In this document: positions 50,101-63,315 of the stretch, in pieces
Numbering within the stretch: the first letter of the stretch is position 1
How the letters are laid out: each line of letters opens with the position of its first letter
Assembly (NCBI GenBank): GCA_039720395.1
Contig: CM077831.1
Coordinates: forward strand, 32,203,758-32,267,757
DNA length: 64,000 nucleotides
Origin: Liquidambar formosana
Taxonomy: Eukaryota; Streptophyta; Magnoliopsida; Saxifragales; Altingiaceae
Direction: 5' to 3'
Made by a program: the position numbers and the translations under genes
Notes under the pieces: generated by a model
Databases searched by the model: none
Seen by the model: the letters and a program-made list of their open reading frames with translations, nothing else
What the model was told of the DNA's origin: nothing

Positions 50101-53100
50101 ACCCCTCTCAAGACTTGTACTTTGTACTATGTTACAATCCTCTTTCTTGACTCTTGGAAACTTGAATAAAAGTTTATCATTATCTTGGTCTTGACTGATG
50201 AAGTTTTGACTGTCAAAAACAAAAAGGGTTTTTGTTGTAGAATGCTCATATTCTTTGCATTTGCTTTTTTGTAGGATTTTGATGAAGATGAAGAAAACGA
50301 TGACGACGTAGAGGACAATTCATCTTCTGGTTCAGATTTTTCAGAGAAAGATGGACATGATGATGGTACATTTTTTTACTTCTGAATTTGTTGTTAGCTG
50401 TACTGTTCATGTATGGCCATTGTAAAACATTAGTTCTCATGTATCATGAATAGATGTGGTACTATGTACTAAGGTTAAATAACTTTAGATGGGTAGCAAC
50501 AAAAGAATAAAAGTGAACTGGATGTTTTCTTTTCCATAAATCGATTAATGTTTGTCTCGGCAGAATTTGTGAAAATTTTTCTTCTCTTTTTAAAAATCTT
50601 TTATTGGTTGCCTTCATAGAAGATGAGATGGGTAACGCTTCAAAGTGGAAAGAATCTTTGGTGGAAAGAACCATCTTGAGACCAAGTACTAATCTTATGC
50701 AACTTGTATATGGGAATTCGGCATCAAAGTCAACAACTTCTATCAATGAAGTACAAGGTAATACTGAGGATGAAGAAAGTGAGGATGAGGACTTCTTTAA
50801 GCCAAAAGGAGAGGGAAAGAAGGTTCGTTTTTAGAGCTCTTGGTACCATGAATGTTTGTTATTTTTCCAAAATAGGATGTGCTTTCGTAACTACTTAGAC
50901 AAATAGATTGGACATCCCTTTGAAAATTCAGAATGATAACTGGAATTTAGATTTTATGCATTCTTATTCTTGTTGTTTTTAATTTATTGCAGAAACTGGG
51001 GGATGGTTTGGATGGTGGAAATTTCAATGCTGATGACTGTTCCAAATTCACAAATCATGCAAATCTCAGAAATTGGAAGAGCGAAGAGCTCATTCAAAGC
51101 ATTCGTGATCGTTTCATCACCGGAGATTGGTCGAAGGCTGCTCGCAGAGGTCAAGTCTCAGGGGCTGACAATGAGGATGATGAAGATGCTGTCTATGGTG
51201 AGTTTGAAGATGTAGAGACAGGTGAGAAATATGAGAGCCGTCTTACGGATGATGCTGGAAGTGATGAAATCCACAAGGAAGATGATTCGTTAGCTGAGGA
51301 ACGGAGGCTTAAAAAGCTTGCTCTTCGTGCTAAATTTGATGCTCAATATCCTTTTCACTTGAAATATTATTATCAGTTTTTTAATATGAACTCTCTCTCC
51401 TCTTTGGCGGGGTTTCTGGGGGAAGGGAGAATGCACATATCTCAGATTAGGGCTGGTTCTTGATCAAATTTTTGAGACAATTTTCGCATGCTTGGATCTA
51501 CATAATTGAATCTGGTTACATGGGACGCTGATTATCATATTGGTTGTATGTGAACAGTATTGCATTGGGTTTTTTCGTATATTCTTCATTGTCTACTCAG
51601 AAAAGTTTGGAAATTTGCTTTTGTTGACCTTAATATCAATCTACATATGAAGAATCTGAATCACCTGATGAGGAAATTGATAAGAAACACGGGGCTAAAT
51701 TTCAACGAGGTCAAGCCAACGAAGGTGGATTTTTTGACAAGGTAAACTTCTGACTTTTTATTTTTATTTTTTATTCTAGTATATTGTCTACTAGTTGGAA
51801 TTATTTAGCAGTAACTTGTGCTTGGTGTTTGCAGTTGAAGGAGGAAATTGAACTTCGGAAACAAAAGAACTTAGCAGAACTCAATGATCTTGATGAGGCC
51901 ACTCGAGTAGAGATAGAGGGCTTTAGAACAGGCACTTACCTAAGATTGGAAGTTCATGATGTTCCTTTTGAAATGGTTGACCATTTTGATCCTTGTCATC
52001 CTATACTGGTTGGAGGAATAAGTCTTGGGGAGGAAAATGTTGGATACATGCAGGTTAGAATATATTTTGGAACTAAGTTTTTATTGTTGCAATACTCCAG
52101 TGGTGATTTAATGTTTTTGGTGAATCCAATGCTGATATTATCCTTAGGGCTTCCATCTGATAATTTATAGGCTACTAGGTATTTTCTTACCACATATTAC
52201 TGTGAAGTCTTAATTCTCTCAAGTTCCATAGTTTATGGGAAACTTGAAAAACCCAATGATGGTTTGCTAAAAGAATGGGATTGTAGAACTTGGTCGTGTG
52301 GTGGGAAGTTTTACACAACAACCACACTCTAATACAATTTATATCCCTTTTTTTTTGGAAAATTATTTGTATTTTACTTAGAAATCAATCCAGAGAATTA
52401 GGGTAACAGAAAATCAATGTTTGATTACAAAAATTATGAAGAGAGAATATGATGAAGATGGAGATGGGAGTTAGAGAAAGAAAAGCAAGCAACTTGGAAA
52501 TCACACTTTAATGAAGCTTAAAGCTGCAAAGTATTAATTGGATATTCACTAATTTTTAAAAGAGATGATTACTACCCTTTTTATAGGCTTAAACTTCAAC
52601 TTTTATAATTAATCGTAACCCTTAAATTGAAATAATCTCAACCATCAATAAGAACCTATGTGAAAGGCCTTTTAAGTTCACTCTTACTGTAGCGTGAACA
52701 TTATTACCATGCCACAGTAGTGTGAAGAGTAACTTCGCATGAAAGGCCTTCTTCAAGCAAAAGAAGCTTGTTGATTGGCTTGGGCCCTCTAGCCCTTGTT
52801 TTGGGCTTCCAAAGTCCATCATAAATTGTGTATCCAATCAATTGCCATGACATCAGTTTGCCTCAAATTGAATGGGGCAAAGTCCTATATTATAATAGTA
52901 ACACTATATTTAACCAATGGACAATTTTGAGGCTTTGTTGAGGTGGTTTATTACAATTGGTCATATAATTGTGGTTACATAAATGCTTTGCATGCAACAT
53001 CCTTAACAAAGGGTATAAGAGGATTAGCTGAATTAACTCTTTTTATTTTTATTTTTATAGACAAGTAATTGATGGAATTGCGAATGGAGTTGGTTTCAGG

Positions 53101-56100
53101 AGTTGTTTTTGTCTATTTTTTATTAATCTGTAATAAAATCCTCTTATTTTTAAGTATTTCTACTTTGAATTTTCGTGATTCCCATCTAGATAAGAAGTTT
53201 CATAAATTGGGCTATTTTTATAGCATGTGAAAATTAACACTTCTATGTAATCTCATTTAGGTATTGAGACTTATTATTGGGGGCTATGAAGTTGATATAT
53301 TACTTTGTTCACATCACATACAGTTCTTTATAATCACCTCCATTACATATAGCTTATTATAAACTTATATGTAATGGGAATTTTTTCATCTGTTCTCTTC
53401 ACACGTTTTTTAATGTCATAAGATGCTCTGTTTTTTTTCTTCCAGGCCAGGTTAAAGAGACATAGATGGCATAGGAAAGTTCTGAAGACTAGGGATCCAA
53501 TAATTGTTTCTATTGGATGGAGGCGTTACCAAACTACACCTGTTTATGCCATTGAGGACCGCAATGGACGGCATCGTATGCTGAAGTATACTCCTGAACA
53601 CATGCATTGCCTTGCGATGTTTTGGGGCCCTCTTGCACCTCCAAATACTGGAGTGGTTGCTGTCCAGAATTTGTCAAACAATCAGGTCAGATATATATAT
53701 AAAACCAAAAAAATTTGTAGTTGTAGTTGATTGAGAAATAATTTTGTAGCATGTGACAATCCTAACCTTCTTCTTAAGGCGGTAAGAAACTAAAAAAATA
53801 TCAAAAGCATGATGAATAATTAAAGATCTTTTGAAATGTGGAAACTGTTTGAAAATAATAATTGAATTGGTTTTTGGGTTGGGTGCCTTGGAGCCTTACC
53901 TGAAAGACCAAGACCAAAACCAAATTTATTTTTAGTGGTGTTAAATTTGGATTACTCAAATTTAAATTTCTTAGCAAAAGGCCAACCCAAATTTGGTTAT
54001 TTTGGAGCTTAGCTTTTGCCAACTCCATCCGAAAAATTTGACTCAATAATGTTTTTCTAATATAGAACGTTATTTTGGTGATTTTGTGTGAAATTTTTAA
54101 TTATTATTTTGTTGGTCCACAATTACTATTGTTGGAGATGCCCAATAGATGCGTTATGTATAAGGAAGCGGCGGAGTCAGTTGACCATTTTTCTATCCAT
54201 TGTAATGTGGCTTGGGATATGTGGGTTTCCATCTTTCTCCTTTTTGGTATTCACTGAATACTTTTATCTACCACGCATGACCTTCTCTCAAAATGGTGGA
54301 TAAAGGCACGAAGTAGGAATGTTAAGTGGTTTGGAAAATGATTCCACATGCTCTCTTTTGGTGTCTTTGGAAAGAAAGGAATTTGAGAACCTTTGAAGGG
54401 GTGGAAGTCTCTTTTGTTGAGATTAAGTCTTCTTTTGTAAAAATTCTTTTTTGGTGGCATTTTAATTGTTTAGGTGGGTGTAGGCGTGTAGCGCCTCCTT
54501 TTTTCTTTTTGTTGATTATCTTAAGATCTACTCTTGATCTTTTTGCTTGCTGCTTGTATATGTCTCATACACATGGGCCCTTTTTGGTTTCTTTAATACA
54601 ACACAGGGGAAAAAAAAAAAAAAAGACACTATCATTGGCATGTCATAATTTGATGACTTCATTTAATCGTATGCATTATGTTTTACAAGCAAACACATGA
54701 TTTTAGGTTGGAGTATTACAGCTTGTGTTGTCATGAGACCCAATTATGCATACTAAGCCTGCTGGTCTTTAACTAGTCACATTCCATGTTTCTCTCTTGT
54801 GTCCAACTCCTTTGTTTTCTTCATCCTTCAAGAGCTACATTACCCCATCGCTATGGACCTTTGATCCGGGGGCCCCATTCTTCGTCGGCGATCACCGTCA
54901 CCAAGAATGGCATGGAGAAGAATCAGAAAATGGCCCAGGGATAGTTTTTTTTTATGGATAGTTTTTTTTTTTTTTTTTTTAAAATTTTTATTGTTTATTG
55001 TTTTGTTTTAAAGCTCAATTTCTTCTGTTATGGATAGTTCTGTTTTGTTTTTTGTTTTTTGTTTTTTTTGTGATTTTCCAGACCCTGAGTGGAATTCATT
55101 TGTTTTCCCAGGCAACTTTTAGGATAACAGCAACTGCAGTCATACTGGAGTTCAACCATGCGGCACGGATAGTGAAGAAGATCAAGCTGGTTGGTTACCC
55201 CTGCAAGATCTTCAAAAAGACAGCACTTATAAAGGACATGTTTACTTCAGATCTTGAAATTGCTAGGTTTGAAGGTGCAGCTGTTCGGACAGTTAGTGGT
55301 ATCCGGGGGCAGGTGAAGAAGGTATGCTTGTTAAACATAGGAGTCATAATATTTTGCCATTTCTTATTCTGTCCTCATGGTTTGTGTCAGTTACATTTGA
55401 TTGTATGTGTTCATATTTTTTACAAAATTGTAGGATAAGCAGAATTGTAAGATGGGAATGCAGCTGGAAATATGGGTGTTTTGTCTTTACCTGTGAAGGT
55501 TGATTTGAATAATTTCAATTTGACATTTATCTGCAGGCCGCGAAAGAAGAGATTGGTAACCAACCCAAAAAGAAGGGAGGACATCCTAAAGAAGGCATTG
55601 CCAGGTGCACCTTTGAGGATAGAATTTTGATGAGCGACATCGTTTTTTTGCGTGCTTGGACTCAAGTTGAAGTTCCTCGCTTTTTCAACCCGTTGACGAC
55701 AGCGCTGCAACCTCATGATCAAACCTGGCAAGGAATGAAAACTGTTGCCGAGTTGAGGAGAGAACATGGTCTTTCTATCCCCGTTAACAAGGATTCTCTC
55801 TACAAGGTAGAGAGAGAATTTGTTTTATTTCTTCAGTTTTTCATCACTTTTCGATGTTTGTTTCTAATATTTATTTGTTTGCTTGTTTGATTTAACAGCC
55901 CGTTGAAAGGAAGCTAAGGAAGTTCAACCCATTGGTCATCCCGAAGTCATTACAGGCAGCTCTTCCGTTTGCTTCAAAGCCCAAGGACATACCCAGTCGG
56001 AGGAAACCGCTATTTGAAAATCGTAGGGCTGTTGTTATGGAACCTCATGAGCGAAAAGTCCATGCTCTTGTTCAACACCTTCAGTTAATCAGAAATGAGA

Positions 56101-57614
56101 AGGTAAGCACTTTCAGAGAGAATATCACCCTTTTCATTGAAAACAATTAGTGTAGATACAAAGGAGGACAAGCAGTCCACCCAAAAAGAATCAATCCAAA
56201 AACAAAGGACACCATCTCAGGCCAAGAGACAAAAAAATCCCCCTCCCTCCAACCCCCAAGAAAACGAAGAAAAATATGAAGTCAAAAGTCAAAATCGTTG
56301 GAGGAATGAAAATGAGGAAAATAAAAAATAAAAAATCTTAGATGAGCTCTTCTGAAGAAAAAAATAATGTGGGCACAAAGAGCAAAGTTGAGCAGATGTC
56401 GCAGTTGTAGTGGTGGCACAACAACAATGGGGTTGGTGGCAGCTATTGCGGTGACAATGCTTGAACGAAGGAGGATTTTAAAGCTTTACTGTCTCAAGTC
56501 TTTCCATGAATTTTTATCCCTTTACTAGTAGACTTAGAAGGAAGAAATTTTAATTTCACTAATCCCTCCCACCACTAAATTCCGTCTCTAAATCCCTCTT
56601 CCAAATGTGCCCTCGATTTTCAAAATAAAAAATAAAAAATTGCACTTTGATTGGTCAACCACATCTGACATTGTGGATTGATAAATACCCCAATTTATAT
56701 GCTCTATATCTTAGAGCACCTAATCAAGAAAACAAAATTTCAATTAATAATTTAGTTGTAAATCTTGCGGAAAGGGAAGATATTTAAGTTCTATCTTTAT
56801 TTCCTATGAATCTCATTGTTGAAAAAGAAGACATCTAAGCTGTTTGTTTGTATTTATTTATTTATTTTGTTTAAGTTTTTAATCATTTTCTTCTGTAATG
56901 GCATAGCATTTAGTGTAATGGCATAGCATTTACAAATGTGAGGGTGCGTTTGCACAATATATTCTGGTTTTGACAGGACTCTGTTAGGGGTGAGGGTAAT
57001 CTTCCCTAGAATGTTAGTATGGCATCCATGTTATATCAAACTGCCAGGGGTGTTTGTGACCTTTGGTATAAATATTATTCTTTTAAAATGGACTTTTTCA
57101 GACATCTGTGCATTACTTAAATTTACATAAATATAATGAATATTTTTGTGAGCCAACCAAAGGAAATCAATGTCTTCTCGCATTTGATTGTTGCGAATCT
57201 TGATACCTTAATTCAACTTTATGCATGTGGTATGGTAGTTGAGTGTTGTCCCCCATTTTCAAAGAGAGACTTTTATCCTGTCTTCAACACTTCATCATTA
57301 TGGTTGTTTTGGCATCCTTTTGTCAGTTCTGGCCTGTTTCTTTTGTCAGTTCTAAATAGTTTTTACTAATTTCTTACCATCTTCAATTACAAGTTGCCAA
57401 TCAGCCCTTACAAATTCTGAGTTTCATTTTTACACTTGGCATTTTACAGATGAAGAAGCGAAAGCTAAAGGAAGAGCAGAAGAGGAAAGCGCTTGAAGTT
57501 GAGAAGGCCAAAGATGAGCAGCTGACGAGAAAGCGCCAGAGAGAAGAACGGCGAGGTAGATATAGGGAGCAAGACAAAATGAATAAGAAAATCCGGAGAC
57601 ATGTAGAGGCATGA
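44146..57614 (+). CDS. BMS1: Ribosome biogenesis GTPase BMS1 homolog
   Basis: Nucleolar GTPase of the small-subunit processome, needed for 18S rRNA maturation. Eighteen exons: 44146-44283, 44413-44559, 44970-45060, 45208-45326, 45788-45978, 46064-46274, 48399-48639, 48966-49429, 50275-50365, 50620-50822, 50993-51345, 51645-51741, 51835-52053, 53446-53685, 55112-55321, 55537-55806, 55899-56102, 57450-57614. Phase closes throughout: 1217 aa. N-terminal basic tail; P-loop GPPKVGKS at 92-99, split by intron 2; VECPND about 134-139; THLDK 187-191; AARP2CN-type region ([15 protein letters not shown]) in exon 6; acidic stretches in exons 8-9; conserved C-terminal BMS1/TSR1 region ([26 protein letters not shown], basic end). 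Intron 11 is AT-AC (U12). Intron 14 has a LINE scrap. It looks functional. Confidence 0.96.
51346..51644 (+). other. U12-type AT-AC intron of BMS1 (intron 11)
   Basis: The donor is ATATCCTTTT, the U12 AT-AC 5' splice site. The acceptor is CAATCTAC, with CCTTAAT (51628-51634) as branch point, 11-12 nt before the end, which is the U12 spacing. Removing exactly 51346-51644 joins GAT-GCT-CA to A-TAT-GAA-GAA and keeps the conserved BMS1 frame (phase 2, codon 750). I see no GT-AG alternative that preserves the protein. Confidence 0.9.
52270..52870 (-). other. Possible LTR-like insertion in BMS1 intron 13
   Basis: This part of the long intron carries, on the minus strand, CCTATAAAAAGGG (TATA-like), a repeated AAGGCCTTTC word and a CACTACTGTGGCATG/TTCACGCTACAG pair, a texture seen in plant LTRs. 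I did not find terminal repeats or a target duplication. Confidence 0.25.
54133..54623 (+). mobile_element. 3' LINE fragment in BMS1 intron 14
   Basis: Broken frames encode [21 protein letters not shown] and [19 protein letters not shown], closely matching the zf-RVT and C-terminal part of the LINE at 34293-36851. It has internal deletions and frameshifts and ends in an A tract (54608-54623). It is a severely 5'-truncated copy of the same LINE family, in sense orientation with BMS1. Confidence 0.9.
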
Positions 57615-59355
57615 TGGGCTCCTATCTAGAATTGTTCAGAAACCATCCATGTGTTTGCCCCCAAGAAAATTTTGTCAATGGTGGTGGACATCTAATTCAC
57701 ATTCAGATCTCTGGGGTGAATTCCTCTCCTCAAGTCAACTGCTCATTGTTTGACCATGTGGCTTCTAGTATGGGATGTTCATGATCATCGCTTCTGATAG
57801 GGCCACACTGATGTGCTCTGGATCAACTTGTGGACGGTCTTGCAATGTTGCTGAAGCACCTATTGATCTTATGGTGGTTCGAGCCCAAAATTCCCTTCAT
57901 TCTAGCATCTAACATGTATCAAATATTCTTTAAGCGATTGAGTACCTGTATGGATAGTGTTTTGTTAGGAGGTTTTTTTATTTTTTTATTTTTTATTTTA
58001 AAGGTATTTTGTTAGGAGATTTGCCCACTGTAAGGGAGCTTTTTGTACGAGCCTGAAAACTGTACTTGAAATAATTTACGGGATCTTGAACTTTAATCCT
58101 TTTTACAATCAGTTTTGCTTTGCTAATCTCAAGAGGGGAAGGGATGCTTTAAGCCTTAAGTCATGGCAATTCCAATTCCAGCTTTTGGGTGGCAATAAAA
58201 ACCCAGCCCTAAAATGGTGATCAAATGTTCTTTCATTTTTCTTTCTTTTTATTTTATTTTATTTTATAGATAATCAATAGAAACTACTCTTACCCTTAAC
58301 CCCGTTACTATCAAAATATGGACATCTTACTTAGAATGCCACTAGACTATTATGTCATCTATAAACAAATTTGATATTACTATTTGATTTGTACTCTGTT
58401 TTAGCTGAATGGGATAGTATTTCCAATTTACATTTGGGAGTAAAGAAAATAGGAGAAATATTTCCAATATCTTGCTTAGTGAGGACTAAGGAAGATGTTT
58501 AACAGCTTGAACTCTTGCCTAAATTTGCTTTACCCATTCACGTGGCAGTTGATATGATTAAATATGTGGTATGCCAACTAACCCACATGAGTGTCATATC
58601 AACCGTTACATAAGTTGGACAAAAAAATCTGAGCGAATGAGTTGAGTAATATAGCACTGCTTAGAGAGTAATACCATCTACCTTAGTAAGTTGTCCAAAG
58701 GGTGGTGCTATCTGCGCTCCATGATTCTGCCAACAGCAATATACAGTTTCCTACCCTTTTTCAATTTTTTTTTTTTTCACTATTTAAATGCCATCTATAT
58801 CCACTAAAAAAAAGGGGAAAATTAGTCCTAAAGTACAATTATTGAACCTGTAAAGGCAACGTTCTGTGGGAATTTATATAAACATAAGTCCAATTTTTAA
58901 GTAAATGGAGTGTTTTATAAGGGTGTTAATTGTATATGTCTATATTTTTTGTTTTTAAACATTAAATGACGTAACTTTTAATCTATATGTTGGTTTTTGA
59001 TAACATTTATATTTTTTAATTACTGTTGAACGCTTTTGAAACAAGAACATGATGATTATAAAATTAGGAAAAAAAAAAAAAAAAACCAGTACATTGACTA
59101 AATGTGCTGTTTTTAAAAATAGTTATATGTAACTATTTTAAAAATTTTAAATTAATTGTTTTTTAGTAACGTTTAAATTAAAATTAATTATTTCGAGAGT
59201 AATTTAACGTACCTTGATAAACCAATTAAATTTGGTATTAGCGATTTGAAATTTTTTGAATTCAAGAGAATATAGTGCTTTAAAATAGTACATGCCATGT
59301 GGACTATCATTTTTCAATCAAGATAAAGAGGAGGTTAAGAAAAAAAGAATATATA
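57615..59355. other. BMS1 3' UTR and AT-rich flank
   Basis: The BMS1 3' UTR begins here, and AATAAA at about 58194 could end it. Beyond it lie AT-rich sequence and poly-A/T tracts. I see no gene. Confidence 0.5.
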
Positions 59356-59440
59356 TCTATACTACATATAAAAAGCTTGATCTCAAAAAACTTTTGATTA
59401 ACCAATATACCCTATTTTAAATTTTAAATACAAATCTATC
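59356..59440 (+). mobile_element. Helitron 5' terminus (3' end not found)
   Basis: A-TCTATACTACATATAAAAAG begins a stretch that matches the 5' end of the minus-strand Helitron at 61293-63008 over about 80 bp (shared AAACTTTTGATT, CCAATATACCC, TTTTAAATACA). It is the same family in the opposite orientation. No hairpin + CTAG end is visible downstream, so it is probably truncated. Confidence 0.75.
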
Positions 59441-60445
59441 CTCCATGTAATTGAAATACATGGTACATTGATAGGAAATAGGAAATAAAGTTAAGACCAC
59501 ATGAATAGGAAATCAATTAAACTATAATTCCTAAAACCCTAAACCTAACATATAAGTAGAATTTGTAACACAGCAACCATATATTCTACCGTCTTTCCTT
59601 CTTGACACAACCCTAATACAACGTTTCTTCTCTCCCTTCTCCTTAGACACGAACACCATTGCAGAGTCCTTTTGGCCAATGAAACTTTAGTAGCTTGTTT
59701 GTAACATTGTTCTCTTTCCCAATGATGACACCCATGCTTGGGGAGGAACAACTTCCAACTTGGCCACGGGACAAGTGAAGAAACAAAAGTCATAGGCTTT
59801 TGTTTGCTCAGATTGTGTGAGTCAATTATATATCTATTTAATTCTCATCTGTTTTGTCATTTTATCTATACCATAAGGCTAGATGACGTGTTGGTGGTCT
59901 CTTTAATGTTTTAATTTTGTTTTTTCCAAAGCAATGAATTTTCTCGCAAAGGCTGCTTTACTTGCAATAAATTTTTTGATTTCCCTGTTTTGTGAGTACA
60001 ATATGATTGTAATATTTTTAGTGCTATAATAGATTACAAAGCAAAAAATGTTAATGATGAATGTTTATGCAAGTGTTGGAAAAGCTTATATGTTGTTTTG
60101 GACTAGGTACACTTCATGCAATTTAGTATATCTATATATATCTAAGGTATACTTGGTTTAATCATTAGGCTTGATAAAAGAATAACTGGATCTAAACAAA
60201 TGGTGAAATTAAGGTCCCTTTTCAACATTTATTAAATAATATTTGTGTTTATAGCTATATTTGTGGACTTAAGGTTTTATAAGTTTTTTCCATAGATTTG
60301 TGGCTTTACAAGTACAATAATAGGGATTCATTCTTCTCATTTCTCCTCACAAGACCAAGCCCAGAAAAAGCCCAGGCCAGTGGGCTTCACATAGGGCCCA
60401 GCAATTGCCAACCCTCAATTTTATTAGCACCCTCCGCTTGTTTTA

Positions 60446-60580
60446 GTTTTTAAGGTTTTATGTAAAATATAAAAGGTTTTAATGAAAACTAACCACTTTT
60501 TCCATTAGAAAACATCATTTTAAACAACTTTATAGAAAAAAGTTTTTCCAAAATTTATTGTTTAAGTAGATTTTGCCTCG
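60446..60580. mobile_element. Decayed left arm of the Mutator-like MITE family
   Basis: The words AATATAAAAGGTTTT, ATTAGAAAACATCATTTTAAACAACTTTATAG and AAGTTTTTCCAAAAT follow the left arm of the intact copy at 6578. The right arm is absent. Confidence 0.75.
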
Positions 60581-61292
60581 CACTTTGACCTACACTTTAC
60601 CCTACTTAATGCATTTGGGAGGGTTTCAATTTTAGGATTTAATCATATCAATGGGTTCCACAATTTTATCCTCCTAATTGCACTAAATAGAGCAAGCATC
60701 ACCCTAAAAAAACATTCATGGGTTTTTATTTTTGCTCAATAATTTCAAACTTCCATTACCAAATTATAGCTATTTTTTATGATTGCCAACGATAATTGTC
60801 TTCATTGTGATTGCCAAAGTGTTCCAGCTTTCACATCACCAAAATCCCCCACCCCATCTACCCTATTATTATATTGATTTCATAAGCACTATTAGCTTGC
60901 TGTTATAGTGTCATGTGCAATTGGATTGTAGCTGATTCCTTGTTGAAATTTATTCGCCCTTTTATGTTCCCTTATTGGGTGTTTGCTTTACATTTCAAAG
61001 GCTGTTGGCTCGGAAGAAAGTTCCAAAGTGATAGTTGCACAACCTGAGCATCTTCCAAATAAATTCTAGACCATCGATTTAGTGGATCGGACACTTTGGA
61101 TCACGGTTCCCAGGAGGTCAAGAGACTTTGAAACCAATGGTTCATTACCATTCAGCCCAAATACAATGGACAGAGGCAATTCTGAAAAAAGGGAAAACAA
61201 AAAAAAAAAAAAAATGGAGAGAGAATGGTTGTTGCAACCTTCAATGTTATTTGCACATCTCACTTGTTAATTTTTCAATGTTTTATGAAAAA

Positions 61293-63008
61293 CTAGTTGG
61301 TACCACGTGCGTTGCACATGAAAGTATTTAATTAATAGATTTGTTTTCTTTCAAAGGAAAATATACGTTGATTTAACAAATTTAAATGTCAGATGCGCGC
61401 CAAATGTTTTATCTTAGGAAAATACTACTTCACTCATGTTTTATCCTATCAATTCATGCATTAAAATCATAAGAATGATAAATGCATTAGATAAAAATCT
61501 ATATAAACTATACAATTTCGGTAAGTAGACTATCCATAACTTATGAGATTTAAAAAAAAAATAATAAAATACAAAAATAAATAGGTATAGTTCTATTGAA
61601 GTAGAAAATCAAAAAATCTTTCCTACTATCTTATTTTTCCTACAAAATCATATAATTAAGGGTCTGTTTGGATGTCTAATTAGAATTTAAACAATTGAAA
61701 AAAAAATTATAGTATTTTAGACACAAATTTATCATTAAAAAAAAAAAAAATTAGAGCCATCACTATATTTGATGTTATAGGATTAATTCTTGGAAATTCA
61801 TGAATTGACACTATTTTGAATTTATACTCTTATATGTAATGATGACCATTACTAAATATTATCTAAAATTTCTTGAATTGTCTAATATCGAATTTGATGC
61901 CCACACAGAACCTAATAAAAATTCAAACTACACAACCTATTGTTAAAATGTTATCAAAACGAACCTATAATCATAAAAATAATACGAAGCATATTAATTA
62001 AAATCTCACCGAGCATGCTCACGGTTAAGACTCTCATTGAAACAAATTGGAACGTGCTTGTACGCACCTTCACTTTGCGTGGTTGTCTTCAATGGAAGAG
62101 TGGAAAACGAACCACAAACCAATAGAGTTAAAAGGAAAAAAAAAAAAAAGAAAGAAAGAAAGAAAGAAAGAAAGGGAAGAAGAAATAAACGAATATAGTT
62201 CATATTATGCATGATTTAAACGCAAAATTAGCAATAATAAGAAAGCCTATTAAAGGAAATTTCATTGGAAGGAGACTTCCACCAATGATAAAACCAAAGA
62301 GATTGTGTGTCTATGTATGCACTTATTAAGAGTAGAAGATAAAAGAAAAGCCATGCAGTTTACACACCATCTTGAAGACCAAAAAAAAAAAAAAAAAAAA
62401 AATTTATACATATGAAATTACATACCAAATAGTATAAGATGCCAAGTCTACATATACAAACGTCATAATTCTATACTTTGTATACACCAATCCAATGATT
62501 TCATGATAGCTTAAACAATTTGTATCTTGGAGGCTACACACTGCAGTTGCCATTAGTCTTGGGATGTAGCAAGTTTCAAATTATGGGTTTTTGTTAGGGT
62601 TACGTGTTAATTAAAGAATCAGTGTTATAGAAAAAGCTTCTTATTAAGACGTTACAAAGAAGATTTTCTAAAGACGTATTCTTGTGGTTGAAGAGTAATT
62701 TGCAATTATTTCTTTTTAATGCATCTTTTTCTTGTTTTATTAATTTATTATAAGTATTATAGTTTCTTTAAAATTCTTATTAAGGTATGTTTTATATTGC
62801 TATATTTCCTATATATGCAAAAGGGTGGTTGGTTTTATTTAATTATTATAAGAATTATAGTTTCCTTAGAATTTTTATTAAGGTATATGTTTATATTGCT
62901 ATATTTTCTATATATGTAGAAGGGTAGTTGTGTATTTAAAAATTAAATAAGGGTATATTAGTCAATCAAAAGTTTTTTTCACATTCATCTTTTTATAAGT
63001 AGTATAGA
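61293..63008 (-). mobile_element. Non-autonomous Helitron, 1.7 kb
   Basis: Read on the minus strand it begins TCTATACTACTTATAAAAAG (63008, preceded by A). It ends with a partly paired hairpin, CATGTGC-AAC-GCACGTG, then GGTACCAA and CTAG (61293, followed by T). Both boundaries are confirmed because the flanks rejoin a MITE without duplication. It carries no Rep/helicase and contains a nested MITE and a (GAAA)n repeat at 62151-62174. Confidence 0.88.
61660..61913. mobile_element. Tourist-like MITE inside the Helitron
   Basis: It begins GGGTCTGTTTGGATGTCTAAT and ends with the inverted form ATGCCCACACAGAACC. TAA flanks both sides, as expected for PIF/Harbinger Tourist elements. It has no coding capacity. 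Confidence 0.7.
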
Positions 63009-63315
63009 TATAAAAGGTCCTTATAAAAACTAGTAGTCATATGGTTACTAGAAAACACCATTTTGAATAATTTTACAGAAAAAAGTATTTCCAAAATTTG
63101 TCATTTAAATAATTATTGACCAAGAATGAAACAAAAACTATAATATAGCTAAAAAAAAAATCCACTTAAACCACAGATGTTGAAAAAAAAAAAACTTTCT
63201 TTTGCAAAATTATTCAAAAGTTTTTTATAAAAACTTTTTATATTTTTCATAAATTTTAAAAATTAAAATAAGTAGGGTGTACAAATAATATTAAGAGTTT
63301 TAATAACCGCTCTCT

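Larger units (their letters stand above)
61218..63315. mobile_element. Mutator-like MITE interrupted by a Helitron
   Basis: The two parts, 61218-61292 and 63009-63315, together form a diverged copy (about 382 bp) of the 398-bp MITE at 6578-6975. The left piece ends TTTATGAAAAA and the right piece resumes TATAAAAGG, matching the continuous TTTCATGAAAATATAAAAGG of the intact copy. The interruption is exactly the Helitron. Confidence 0.85.

Noticed and set aside
59545..59793. 82-codon frame with several Cys and His, possible small gene
   Set aside because: It lies just downstream of a Helitron 5' end, has no recognisable domain, and shows no splice or promoter context.
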